A stretch of 64,000 nucleotides of DNA from Cyathus striatus (lineage: Eukaryota; Basidiomycota; Agaricomycetes; Agaricales; Nidulariaceae), in NCBI GenBank assembly GCA_025738555.1, contig JAOVFP010000010.1, positions 2,170,001 through 2,234,000 of the forward strand. Reading direction: 5' to 3'. The translations under genes and the position numbers were made by a program. Numbering within the stretch: the first letter of the stretch is position 1; the number at the start of each line of letters is the position of its first letter. Shown in pieces: positions 31,885 to 44,103 of this stretch. Below the pieces are notes generated by a model, which saw only the letters and a list, made by a program, of their open reading frames with translations, made no database searches and had not been told where the DNA came from.

Positions 31885-34440
31885 ACGTACTGACTGTAAT
31901 ATGAGGGCGACTGATAGGGAAGACGCCTTTTGGACCTTCCAATGCGAGCTTAGCAGCGTATATATTATAAGAATCTGATCCAGATATAGCTTCTTGCTAT
32001 TTTTAGCACTATCTGCCTGCTGATACGGAGAAACCACATTGGTAGAACGCACGTTTTAGGAGAGATGTCGTATTCGTGGGACAAACTGACCTAGTCGTGA
32101 TAAATTTTCGGGGCACATGATGCGACTAAGATACGCTAGACGCATTGATGGGGTTGAGTCTTTTATTAAGAGGAGGCACGAGTGATGGCCTTGGGAAGGA
32201 GCACCGTGTCTCCACATGTTACGTTTGCGTTGCGCGAGGCGAAGCCGCGAAGGAGACCATTTGGCTATTCGAGAAACATAAGATGACAGGCGATGCATAC
32301 TTATTTATCGCAAAAAAATAGTAAAACGTGGAGCAGGCGGTGACTCGAGAGCTTTTCGGGATCTCAGTTTCTGGCCCGCTGATTGGCTAACAGCTTTTGA
32401 GTGGCACTTTCAACCACTTTGTGACCGCTGTAATATTTTGGCGGCTCATGATTTGAATTTGCCAACAGCTGTCGTTCCTCATCGATGTTGATTCATCACG
32501 ATAACCATCTGGTTAGTTCTTTTCCTATTATTTCTATGCTTCATTCTGATTTGTATTTTACCATAGCCTATCATTAGATTAGTGGGTTCGCTGTCCGCTG
32601 GCCTGTGCTGTTGGGAGGGGACTGACGGCTAGTTGATTGGAAGTAGGTGTTGAGTTGTAGTTGGGGGGTCGGGACTCGGGAGGGACTCAGTTGCTTGAGG
32701 CAGCTTCGATACACAATGGAAACAGGTAAGCCACAGCTTCACTCGTATCGTCGAAACCACTAATGCAGGTCTCGTCAGACACTATGACCATCGCTAGTAG
32801 AGTTCTTCGAACATGCCAACGTAAACTCGACGTTTTAAGAACCTCAAGCATCACGATCGAGAGAATACCGTAACGGCTGGAGATTCGAAAGCTGGTGATT
32901 TCGCTATGCAACCTTGATAAAGGCAACACACCATCCACTCCTTTGTTACCACCACTGCCTTCCTCGCCATAAGTCTTCATCTTCCCTGAGTCCTCGGCCT
33001 CATCGATTATCACCATCGTCGCCATCAACAAAACCTCCACACAAACGAACAACACGTACGCAAGATACATTAACCATCATACACCTCCCATCCCTCGCAC
33101 CTCTTACCACCACCACCCATCAAAACGCAAAGCTTCGCAATAGGGTGATCAAACTCAGCGTTGGGACTCAGGCCTCAGGAGTCAAAGTAGGAAGTTATTC
33201 ATGCCCCTTTGCGCTGCCAGTGATCGAACTGAGCCTCCTCCGGGACGCGTGACTGAGGGAACTTCGGCACTGGCTCGTCCAGGCTTCAGTCTTCACGATT
33301 GGCAATTCTAAGCATTGCGTAGAGGATGATACTGTATGTCTTATTCTTCATCTTCCTCACTATCTTTCTCACTGCCAGGGCCTGAGTTAGGATTAAAGAT
33401 GCCTACGAAGGATTCTGATGCAGCAGCGCACTTCACCCTTGAAGGCTTGGTGAACTGTGGCTTCAGGCACCTGTTCTCTTTACACTGGACGATACGGATG
33501 ACCAGAGTCCAACAGTAGATTTCGTGAGCCAATTCCACCACATATAACTTCTGTAAACTACTTTGGTAGATTGTATAATAGATATAGCTGGTCATCCTCG
33601 TAAGCCATGTGTACTGCCTACTCGCAGGAAGGCCTGAGTCTCATCTTTTGTCCGTTCAAATTGTATTGCGCTTTCCCCATCTGTTTCGTATAGCGTATCG
33701 TTCATTATTTGCTCGGGCAGAGGCTACTGTGAGTACTGATACTTCCATTTTATTGACGCAAGTGCCAAATATGTATAAATAAAAAATAGTGCCGGCAAGC
33801 GGCACAGCCCACTACCAACATATATTACTAATTACTGAGGGCCAAAGATGATAAAGAGACATGCAGGGACAGTACATAAGAAAGTAAGGTCGATGTAGAA
33901 CATGAGAGGACAATGAAGAACCACCGACCAGAGGGAGAAGTAAGCGATACAAATGACATCATTGTCACCTGCTTGCTGTGAGCTCAGACCAACACCCCAA
34001 CGTTCAACTTGCGTTCAACTCTAGCATCTTCAGTAAAAAGGTAATTGGTCTTTCCGATGTACCCTAGACTACTCTAAATACTGAATTTCACAGTGTTGGG
34101 GGCTAGCTAACTTTCATGCTGGTAATTATGCAACTCACTGGTGCAGGACACCGTAACCCTCCGCGCCTCCCCCGTCCGATCCTGACCTCTTCAGAACTTG
34201 TAGCAGTGAGCAATAATAAGATGGACAGTATTTTCATACCGAATTGAGCAATTATGGTCCTCGAGGTCACAAATAACCCGTGAGTTAATCTGGTGCGATA
34301 TTGCAAATCCTTAACTGACGCTTTGAAGATCTTTACTAAATATCCAAACTTCATATCCACGCGCTTGGAGTTTCTGCAGAGTTAGCATAGCAACAAACTA
34401 CCCTCAGAATGAGTTCCTCGCTTGTTATGTATCGATGTTA
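31885..34440. other. Long region without a confident gene
   Basis: An open frame at 32687-33070 (-) starts with a hydrophobic segment (LAYVLFVCVEVLLMATMVII), which might be a piece of a membrane-protein gene, but the rest shows no family pattern. The C/A-rich + strand opposite it explains much of the openness. Nothing else recognised. Confidence 0.35.
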
Positions 34441-35122
34441 AAGCTGTAAAGGAAGCAGTTCAGGCAACTACACTCGCGTATAGTATCATGAGCTTTGACA
34501 ATGAAACTGCCCAAGAAGTAATGAATGAGATACTAGATTATGTCGATGACAATGGAATCATCCAGGCACGTAGCTTACTTTGAAATATACATCAGCATGA
34601 TAAATTTTGTTTTACGGTCGTACTTTGATCATCATAATAGGCTTCAAGTTGATCCCATCGTGTGCCATACGAACGTCCTAACCCTCTTTCATTCCCATAA
34701 TCAGAGTAATGAACTTCCCCGAACTTTCGAGTGGGTGCGCGAGGTTCTCCAAAACCGTGCCTACCTCAATGGGACACGGTGTTACGTGACGGCTGAGGGC
34801 TTCCTCTACTTCGTTATGCGCTTCTTGAAAGCTATTTTTCCGTTGGACGCAGACGATCCCAAACTATCCAAACTTTGTAATTCACTAAAGGAACATGTAG
34901 CCGAACGGATCGGGATTCCAGGAGACTCGTTGTCTCTTTGGCTTGCTAATTTTTAGGAATCGAAAACCGTATAGATAAGCAGAAATTTTTTGATAAACAC
35001 TGCGAGGACAGCAGGTGGGATACCGGCAAGATCTATAAATTTGTTTCATCCGGTATTCAAATCGGAAACAAAAGGCTACTAACCATGGCTTGTCCATGGC
35101 AGCGTTGAAGTCTTGTAGTATT
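34441..35122 (+). pseudogene. Decayed C-terminal half of a HAD/terpene-cyclase gene
   Basis: Paralog of the 3' half of 36697-38259. Recognisable parts: LAYSIM, MNEILDYVDDNGIIQ, YFDHHNRLQVDPIVCHTNVL, TFEWVREVLQNRAYLNGT, ERIGIPGDSL, and after a stop and frame change FLGIENRIDK, CEDSRWDTGKIYKF and SSGIQIGN. The cyclase DLDTT of the partner gene aligns here with AVQAT (34455-34469), so both catalytic aspartates are gone. The intron after GIIQ has lost its GT donor and AG acceptor. No HAD half is found upstream. A non-functional remnant of a local duplication. Confidence 0.8.
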
Positions 35123-36696
35123 GGCAGAAAGGATAGTATGTTACAAGGAGTCGGGTACATGTCTCGCAGTTACCTTGTCTCCAAACGTTTGATTTGATAG
35201 ACAGTGTTACGGTTTACTGCTGCGATGCCGCTTGTTGCTGACTTGGCGTTACCGAGTTCATCGAGCTTCTTGCAGTAAGTAATTGCCGCCGCGCGTCGGG
35301 TATTTCCTGGAGTAAGCGCCAGTTAGTGTACCAATTCAGTCTAGGCCGGCAATATTGCCGTCCCCTTAAAGAAAGCGTCGAGTTCAGTATGCATCTTATC
35401 GAGAAATTTTCGCAATATGTAACAGACGCGTGCAGTTTTCCGAAGCCACCGGTCAATGAAGAGCTTCGAGGAGTGAGGTTTGTGTTAAAGGTTAGAGACC
35501 GAGGTGATAGATATCGAACGGAACAAAAGAAAAATCCTATGATAAATTTACTTAGTTAAAGATAAGGCCATTACTATCAAAAATTCCGGAAGACAAGGGG
35601 GCCGCCAATGATCTACATACTGATTATTGATACCGGGCAGTGGCTGAATATGAAATACATTTGATCATCAGCCATGGCCCAAACCCGTATGTCGCATGGT
35701 GGCATTTTACAGTTCAGCCGCTTCAATGTCTTTTTCTTCATCTCTGTCACAATTTCGAGACACTTCATTCTAGTGGGATGAAAATTTTGGGCATGAATCT
35801 TCACGCGGATGGAAAGTCTGAAGTAAGGTTTCGGTTTCGTTCCGACAGAACGACAAAAGTTATGTCGTTGCTATAACAAAATCATACAAAACCACCGGCC
35901 ACATTTCATAGTGCCAAAAATCATTCAAGAACAAAGTTAAAATGGCACTCAGAAATTGTAAAATGGAGTTCGGTGACGAACTGCTGTGAAGCTCTAAAAT
36001 GTATGCTGTTCGAGGACCTCCCACCGATGGAGACTCATGATTGATGAATATCTATGCGGTGGATTGTAACCTCCGTGAAGACAAATGTATAACATTTCTC
36101 ATTTTGATGGGAGCCAAGCCTGTCCGCCACCTTCAGCACTAAAATTGCAAGAAAGTTGTGTCAATCTGCAACCCACTTTGAGCGGAAACTAAAGAATCAT
36201 CAACGCAATTTTTCGTGTTCCTTTGGGGAGGCACTGAATTCGGTATAAGTTCTTTATATGACGGTACATTGAAATAATGTGCAGTACTCTATGCAGAACG
36301 ATGTATGGATTATTGATATCTAGTTACTTGAAATAGGATTGAATGTACCAGTGGGGGAGTTTAGCTTTTGTTCCTGGTCAAAACATGTGGGGAAATCTAT
36401 CATTTTACACCGTCCCTAATAAAGTTAGGCTAGACAAAAATAAAAAGAACCTTGGAGTTTTCTTGAAGTTGATAGGCATTTCACGCTACCCAGCATCGGC
36501 TTCGTACTTACCAGTCCCCTGTTTTGAGGAATTCCGCGGCAGCCCAGTGTATATCCAAATTTACATGGAGGCTGTGGAGTGATGTAACGGAGCATCATTC
36601 AGTAACCAAATACTCGCGGTTAGACTACACCAGCGGGAAAGAACATAAAAACACTACAATTCCACAGCACGAATACCACACCCAACCACATCTTAA
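35123..36696. other. Region between terpene-cyclase copies
   Basis: A coding-like fragment near 35330-35490 (+) reads PLKESVEFSMHLIEKFSQYV; I could not place it in a family. The rest shows nothing. A CATAAAAA box near 36645 may serve the gene at 36697. Confidence 0.35.
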
Positions 36697-38259
36697 ATGC
36701 CTCAAACAAGGTACACCACACTCATCCTAGACCTAGGCGACGTCCTCCTCCTATGGTCGCCTCCATCCTCCGCACCGCTCCCCCAAAATCCCTTCGTGCC
36801 ATGTTATCCTCCAGTACATGGTTCGCATACGAGAAAGGCCAGATTGGGGAGGAGGAATGTTATAACAAGTTAGCTTTGGAGTATAACGCTTCGGCGGGGG
36901 ACATACGCGCTACACTTCTTGGAGCGCGTAAATCTCTACACCCGAACCACAAGTTCTTATCGTTTATACAAAGCCTTCGATTGAAATACCAGGACTTGCG
37001 GATCTTCGCGATGTCGAATATCGCTATGGGCGATTACGAGGCTATTAGAGATGTCCTTGACAGCTGGAACATTTTCGATGGGATATACGTCTCGTGTAAC
37101 GAAGGAGAGCGAAAGCCGCATTTGGGATTCTATCGCAGTGTTATTTCATCTGCGGATGTTCGTCCACAGGAAACGATTTTTGTGGATGATAAGCTAGAGA
37201 ATGTCCTTTCTGCGCGCTCGGTGGGGCTTTGTGGTGTGGTGTTTGATAGCTGCGAGGCCGTAATTAGAAAGATTGGGAATTTGTTGGGGGATCCTGTTAA
37301 GAGGGGGAAGCGTTTTTGGAGGCTAATAGGGGGGGTCTGGAGTCGGCTACGGAGAGCGGGATTATTGTGAGGGAGAATTTTGCGCAGTTGTTGATTTTGG
37401 AGGTTACGAATGATCCGTGAGTTTTTTTTGTTGGTGTGGGGGTTATTTGCTTACGATATGGTAGGTCGTTGGTTAACCTTCAGTCATATCCTGGTGCTTG
37501 GAATTTCTTTAGAGGTAGGGAGTATTACTTTTGGAGTTGGGCGTTGTTAATCAGTGGTTTTAGACGAGGGGGTGTCGGAGGGGAATTTCCCTCTTGACCT
37601 TGATACAACTTCGCTTGCGTACAGCATTATGAAACACGACGAAGAAACTGTTACGCGCGTAATGGATGAAATGTTGAAGTACATGGATGTCGATGGGATT
37701 ATCCAGGTATATGCATTCACATCTCACTGAAATTGATCCTAAACCTTTCTCGTAGACATACTTCGACCACACCAGACCACGAATAGACCCTGTCGTATGC
37801 ACGAACGTGTTAACCCTCTTCCACTCCCAGAACCGAGGGGATGAACTTGACAAAACGTTCGACTGGGTCTACGAGGTTCTGCAGAATCGTGCATACCTCG
37901 ATGGGACAAGGTATTACTGGACCGCGGAATGTTTCCTATACTTCCTCATGCGCCTTTTACAAGTCGCATTCAAGTCTTCGGGCGCAGCGAACCCAAAAAT
38001 AACGGACCTGCACGAGTTGTTGAAGAAGCGCACTGCGGAGCGGATTGGTGTTCCGGGTGATTCGTTGGCGCTTGCTATGCGGCTTGTGGTTTGTAAGTAT
38101 TTTGGTATCGAAGATCATGTGGATATGGAAGTGTTGAGGGATTTTCAGTGTGAGGATGGGGGGTGGGAGATTGGGTGGGTTTATAAGTATGGTTCGTCGG
38201 GTGTTGGGATTGGGAATAGGGGGTTTACGACTGCGCTTGCTGTTGAGGCTTTGAAGTAG
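36697..38259 (+). CDS. HAD-like / terpene cyclase beta-domain protein (drimane-synthase type), two apparent 1-bp frame lesions
   Basis: Exons 36697-37416, 37465-37514, 37564-37706 and 37756-38259. HAD domain first: LDLGDVLLLW (nucleophile Asp), FAMSNIAMGD (motif II), ERKPHLGFYR (Lys) and TIFVDDKLENV (acidic motif). Then a linker (ENFAQLLILEVTND), and a cyclase beta-like domain with LDLDTTSLAYSIM at about 37593-37631, carrying the DxDTT motif of HAD-type sesquiterpene cyclases such as AstC (drimane-forming). YFDHTRPRIDPVVCTNVL and VYKYGSSGVGIGNRG close it. The reading frame needs one extra C in the run 36780-36784 and one extra T in 37313-37317; the four exons plus those two bases make 473 codons, a strikingly clean fit. 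Either a young pseudogene or homopolymer sequencing errors. Likely makes a drimane-type alcohol from FPP if intact. Confidence 0.8.
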
Positions 38260-38549
38260 GTTTTTATGGGTATTTTAATTGTAATTGTAATTATGCTTGT
38301 AATTGGCTTTTAATAATATGTATTTGTTAGAAGGTTACGAGCTTGATTGACGTAAGTAATGCACCTGGGATATGAAAATGGAAAGTTGAACGAAGTTAAT
38401 TTTCTGTTTAGAGTCATATCAAACAAAATGAAATTCAGAATGCATAGCTCTGCTTTTAAGCTCATACATAGAGGGTGATTGAAGGAGCACATGCGGAAAA
38501 GACGTGGTATTAAAGTGATGATTCTACTCGTCGTTCCTTAAAAACCATC
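38260..38549. other. Convergent intergenic spacer
   Basis: 3' ends of the terpene-cyclase gene (+) and the small gene at 38550 (-). No feature seen. Confidence 0.4.
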
Positions 38550-39017
38550 TTAAACGGGCACAAGTCTATGCCATTTATACCTCGCTTTCATTTTCTCCTT
38601 CTCTTCCTGTGTTGTGGATTCAGGCGCGGTGCACATCCTGTCGGGGGCATCGTCTTTGCGCTCCACTAGAACACATCTATCTCCTTCTGAGATCAGTTTT
38701 CTCCAAATAAAAGCGAACACGTTGGGAATAACAACAAAAGCATATGGGAATTTATAAATGCTGTATTATATATGAATACACAATCCCCATGCAGCTGTAG
38801 ATTTTACTAACCGATCATTTCTGTCGAACCCAAATTAATTCCATCTGTCCATAATAGTTCCGGAGATGTTGTTTACACTGCTCCATTCGCCTTTCGGATC
38901 CCATTTTTCGCGGATCTCTCTCTTGGATATGGTCCATCCTGCCGCGTAACCCGGAAACTGTAGACGTCCGTTTGGTACATTTATGATTGTACCATGGGCT
39001 GGAGGCGGGTCGTCCAT
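38550..39017 (-). CDS. Small unrecognised protein, at least two exons
   Basis: Exon 1 starts at 39017 (MDDPPPAHGTIINVPNGRL) and contains FPGYAAGWTISKREIREKW. A second coding stretch on the same strand, 38760-38550, opens after a good acceptor and reads YKFPYAFVVIPNVFAFIW, then RKLISEGDRCVLVERK, and ends HRLVPV. The segments look genuinely coding, but I could not find a splice between them that keeps frame, so there may be an extra intron or an indel. I do not recognise the family. A fragment with the same KAGWTMTKRE-like motif lies at 10015-10083 (+), so the gene has at least one relic copy in the window. Confidence 0.4.
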
Positions 39018-39370
39018 TTTGTATGAAAGGGGGATATTTCGTCGAATATACTATACAAAACTTTAGCTTTAGTTTACGTGGTTGGAGCTTGTGCTTACAC
39101 CGTTGACATTGGTGAAGTGGTGAGGGTAGTGAGGATGGCTACATGTGTTCACTTGCGTAAACAAGTGACATACTGTTTGTTTGGAGTGATTGATTACACC
39201 ATTTGATCCAAACAAAACACTCGCAACAGCCATTGTTGATGAGAACTGCCCGCTCGCTGTCAAGACCCACCCAACCTCCCACCCTCCCATCCTCTCCGCC
39301 CTCACCTCACCCCCCCTTTATACCACTCCCCGATACCATAAAACTCTCAAAAAAGAGCAAGCATTAGAGA
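39018..39370. other. Divergent promoter region
   Basis: Lies between the small gene (-) and the SH3/RA gene (+). TATA-like sequences TTTATACC (about 39316) and CATAAAAC (about 39340) precede the latter. Confidence 0.35.
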
Positions 39371-42300
39371 ATGCAAGTCGACCCCCGTCGACAGCGCCAA
39401 GACACCTTCGACCTCCGCGAACAAGTCCTCCACGACGACAACCTCCAAATGCAAGCCCACGCCGACGCAGCTGCCAACGGCGGCTACCACAACGACACTG
39501 ATGAAGAGCACTCTGTCCTCGAAGACGACTCTGACGGCGAAGATAGAGAGGAGTACATGGACGACGAAGATGATCGTTCGTCGTCACTCTCGATTCCGAA
39601 CGAGAGCATCGACTTTGATTTGGTGTATTCCCTCCATAGCTTTGCTGCTACTGTTGAGGGCCAGGCGAATGTCGTCAAAGGCGACAGCCTGTTTCTAATG
39701 GATGATAGTAATAGCTATTGGTGGCTTGTGAGGGTGTTGAAGACACAGGAGGTGGGATATATCCCTGCCGAGAATATTGAGACGCCCTTTGAGAGGCTTG
39801 CGAGGTTGAATAAGCATCGGAATGTTGATGTACGTCGTTATTTTTATCGTTTTTCTACATCTTTTATATAAAAATACTAATACACCCACCAGCTCGCATC
39901 AGCAACTCAAGCAGAACTACAAGAAGGCCTCAACGCCTCCCAGGACCGATTCCGACAAAACCTCTCCTCGCGCAACGGTTCAGGGTCCCACTCCAACTCT
40001 CCTTCCCCCTCCCAACGCAAAAAGTCAGGCAAAGGCGTTTTATTCACTCCTGCGCTGCGGTACCATCGCTACCCCCCAGCAGTGTGGAACGAAGACGAAG
40101 AAGAGGACGACGACGACGAATGGGACGAGAGGGAATATAACGAGCATGATATTGAACTTGCGCGTGAGTTGGAGGAGGAACATAGGGTTCTGATGATGGA
40201 GGCTGCTAAAGAGCGCGGGGCAGCTCAGCAGGCTCAGGTCCAAGCTCAGGCTCAGCAGGTTCAGATTCAGCAGCAGCAGTTGCTGCTGCAGCAAAGTCAG
40301 CAGGGTATGCCTGGCGGTATGGGTATGGGTATGGATGATGATGATGGGATTCAGTGGGATGATAAAGCCGCTGAGGAGATGCAGAAGCAGATTATTGCTA
40401 GGCAGCAAGCGAAGGCTTTGGAGCTGCAGCAGCAAGGCCAAGGTCAAGAAGGGGTGCCGGAGGCTTTGCAGCCTGCAGCTGGGAGGGAGCAACAACAACA
40501 GCAGATGCTGAGGATGCAGCAGCAACAGCAGATGGAGGCGCAGATGCAAGCTAAGCTTGCTCAGCAGCAGCAGCAACAACAACAACAACAGGCTCAGCAA
40601 CCGCAACAGCAGCAAGATCCCCCGGCCTCCCTGCGCCCCTCTGCGTCCCGCGAACGTCTTGTTTCCCCCGCTCCCGCTCAGGAGGTGAAATCGGTGTCTC
40701 CTGCACCTGGGCAGAAGAGGATCGATCCTGCCGAGGTTACAGAGACGAGGAAGCTAACTGCCACGCCGATTATTGCGCAGGATCAGGAGGGGTATAATCA
40801 GACTTTGGAGCAGCAGCGCAAGGAGAGGGAGAAGAGGGACCGCGAGCGCGAGGTGGAGGAGGAAGAGGCGAAGAAGAGGGCTCGTGCGAGTGCTGGGAGT
40901 CCTGGGGGAAGTTTGAATGGGCGGGGGACGCCTGTTGTTGTTTCGCAACAACAACAGCAGCAGCAGCGAGGGGGCAAATTGAGGAAGGATCCTGCGGGTC
41001 GGGAGCGTGGTGCCGAGAGCGAAGATGAAGGAGGGAAGAAGAAGAAGAGCGGGGGTGTGTTTGGGAGTTTGTTTAGGAGGAAGGATAGGGATTCTAAGGA
41101 GAAGGAGAAAGGGAGGGGTACTGAGAAAGTTGGTCCTGGTGCCGCGGTGAGTATGGGGAGCGTGGAGAGTGGTGGCACTGGGGATGCGTATTCTCGACAG
41201 TCGGAGGAGAGTGGGAGGAGTGGGAGGCCTAGTGTTACTAGTACGGAGATGGGTGCTTTGTCGCCTACTACGTCGCAGGCTTTACAAGCTCAGCAGCAGC
41301 AGGCTGCTAGTGCGATACGGTCCCCGCCTCCGCCTGTGGCTGCTCAGCTGGCGCCCGTTACACCTGAAAGACCATCCATGTCTTCGTCAATCTCGTCCTC
41401 GCCTAGTGTGTCGCAGCTTAGGCAGAGGGATCAGCAGCAGCAGTTATTGTACCAACAATATCTTAATCGCTCGCCTTCGGGTGCGCCTGAGGCGTCGTAT
41501 GGACTGCAGAGCGCTAGTGCGGTTTTGGGACATTTGCATGGGAGCCCCCTTGCTACGTCCTCTTCAGCCAATGGAGGGTTAGGTCCGCCGACGCCTAGGC
41601 AGAGACCTGGGTCTCTGATTATTAGCCCGGGGGATGGACAGAATCCTGCAGTGCCGGAGCTTAGTGTTATCCGTGTCTTTGCGGGGAAGCAGTTGCAGAC
41701 TGAAGCAACTTTCAAGACTGTACTGCTCAATTCGTCAACTACGGCGCATGATCTTGTCAAGCAGGCTATTCAGCGCTTCCGTCTTCCAGCTGGGGAAGAC
41801 GAAAACAATTATTATTTAACGGTCAAGCAAGTTGAAGGTGGTGGCTCGGCGGTGCTTCGGCCTCAGGAGAAACCGCTTTTGGTGTTTGAGACGCTGGTTA
41901 ATGATGCTCAGATGGAGATGATGATGCCGAAAGTCAAAAGGAGCAGTGTGGGCAGCATTAGCTCTGTTGCGAGTAATCTCAGTATGCACCCTGCGATTCG
42001 GAAGTTGCCTATGAATGACTTTTCGGATGATTCGGCTGTCAAATTTTACCTTAACAGGAGGGGGGAGGAGGGGGATAGGAGTGTGGGGCATGATGAGGAA
42101 GGGGATGATACGTTGATTGCGGAACAGTCGTTTGGTGGGGAGAGTGTTGAGGCTAATAATGTCCATTCGCCCACAAGGACGTATTTGAGCGTTAATACGC
42201 AGGCGAATGTTACGCCTGAGAGGTTCACTTCGCCATCTATTCGCTTCCCGCTGCAGTTAGTCATTTATCCGAATGACTTGCCAGACGATATGGCGTTCCA

Positions 42301-44103
42301 TCCGCTTACGGAGGCGATTGTGTTCAAGCATACGCTTAGGGACGCCGATGTTGCTGGGAGTGGAGGTGTTTCGATGAGTTGGAGGAGGAAGGTTTTCATG
42401 TTCCCGAAGAATGTGACTGTGGCGGAGGTTATTGAGTTGGGGCTTGAGAGGTTTGGGATTTTGGAGGGTGTGGTTGATGGTGGGGATGAGGTTGAGGATA
42501 AGATGACGAAGAGGAGGAGTTCGACTAGGGTTCGGTATGAGCTTTGTGTTGAGGTTCCTGGACAGCCTGGTTTGTTCCCATTTTGTTTGTTTTGGAGTTT
42601 TTGGCTGATGGTACTTTTGTAGAGAAGGAACTTGCGCCTTCGAGTAAGGTCATTGATGCTTTCCCTCGTCCTCCGTCGTTCCGTGCTACGGATAGGAATA
42701 GTGGGTCGATGAAGCGCCGTTCGGTAGATTCGACCCAGCTTTTGGGGACGCTGGAGGACGTGCATGCTGATGATCCGGTGTTTGTTCTTCGTCGGGCGAC
42801 CTCGTACAGAAATACGACATCGCGCCATCGTATGTCCGCACCGCTTGACGAAATTGCGCTGCAGAGGATTCAAAACAGCAACCGTGAATCCGCGTCGAGC
42901 GTTTACTCGAGCGACCAGCCTCAACAGCAAGACGACGGGAACAGGCTGAAGCAGCCCTCGCGACAGGAGATCATTGCTGCCCAACGAGCCGTCTCACGAG
43001 CCAACCAGCGCGCAATTCTCTCTGCGCAGACGAACAGCGTCAGTGGTATGGACGTATTGCTCCCTGGAAACGCGATATTACGTTCGTCCAGGTACGATGC
43101 GTCGGATAAGATGCGGTACTCGTACGTCGAGCCCGATGGGGAGTCGTACGATATTAGCGATATTGTCGAGGAGGAATGGCGCGATCAGGGAAGGGAGAAG
43201 AATATGAATAGGGATGATTTGCTTGAGGGTGTTGTTAGGCGCGGTGGGGGGGATAAGATTGATCGAGTGTTGAATAAGATTAGGGAGAGGGAGAAGGGGA
43301 GGGGGGAGGGGGAGAGTATGAGTGTCAATTCAGCACGGCTCTCCCAGAGATCTGCTTCTGGGTCGGAGTATTCGGATGAGGGGCCTGCGCTTTCCGGGGA
43401 GGAGCTTGCTGCGCCTTCTGTCGTGCCATCTACTGCGAGGAGCACGCCTGTTGTGGTTGTTCGGTCTACGAGCCCTCAGCAGGAGTCAAGATCGGGGGCG
43501 TCGACGCCTACGCAGAAACCAGCTTATGCGCCGCCTACGAATCGGAGACATCCTTCTTTGGCGTCTGTGGTTTCGGATATGTCTGGGTATGAGACCCCGC
43601 CTACCCATGCTCCTAGTCCTGCGAATGGGCTCCAGGAGAGTCCTCGAAGGATGCGGGAGAGCCCACAGCGGATGCATGATAGTAGTCCTCAAGAGAGTCC
43701 ACAGCCCCAGCGTACGCGCGACAGCCCCCATACGCATCGCAGTAATACCTCATCCTCAATTGCGCGCGCAAGGAAGCTCATTATTCCCGGTGATGACTTT
43801 GGAGTGGACAGTATGATGGCTATTATCGAGTGCCGTGCGCATCAGGCTAAGCCGCAGCAGAATGCGATGAAGAGGAAGGAGACGGAGGTGGAGAGAGATG
43901 TTGTGGAAGAACGGCTTTTTGGGCCTGTTGTGGATTTGGAGGCGCTGCATCCTGGCATAAGGGAGATTTATAGGGATGGGTTTAGGTTTCTTGAGAATGT
44001 TGATAAGGTGTGTTTTGGTCTTTCTCCTGGATTTTAGGCTGATGGGCTGGCTGTAGTTCTTGGATAGGTTAATGCCGTCTTCGGCGGCTGTTTCTGCTGG
44101 TGA
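39371..44103 (+). CDS. SH3 and Ras-association domain scaffold protein
   Basis: Exons 39371-39829, 39893-42569, 42623-44007 and 44068-44103; all junctions are in frame, 1518 aa. Residues about 82-137 form an SH3 domain (VYSLHSFAATVEGQANVVKG, SYWWLVRV, VGYIPAENIE), followed by RLARLNKHRN. Next come an acidic patch, a Gln-rich region (about 205-400, including 10 consecutive Gln), basic and Ser-rich linkers, a Ras-association ubiquitin-like fold at about 743-830 (LSVIRVFAGKQLQTEATFKT), and a second ubiquitin-like segment at about 938-1045 (KVFMFPKNVTVAEVIELGLE). The rest is disordered and Ser-rich. Layout fits a fungal polarity or signalling scaffold binding a small GTPase and Pro-rich partners. 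The third intron holds a TGATG branch region and explains an apparent frame change. The last small exon is the least certain. Confidence 0.85.

Noticed and set aside
40040..40615. 191-codon Leu-rich minus-strand frame
   Set aside because: Antisense of the CAG/CAA Gln-rich tract of the SH3/RA gene.
42550..42630. Apparent frame shift in the SH3/RA gene
   Set aside because: A 53-bp GT-AG intron (42570-42622) with a branch-like TGATG removes it and keeps frame.
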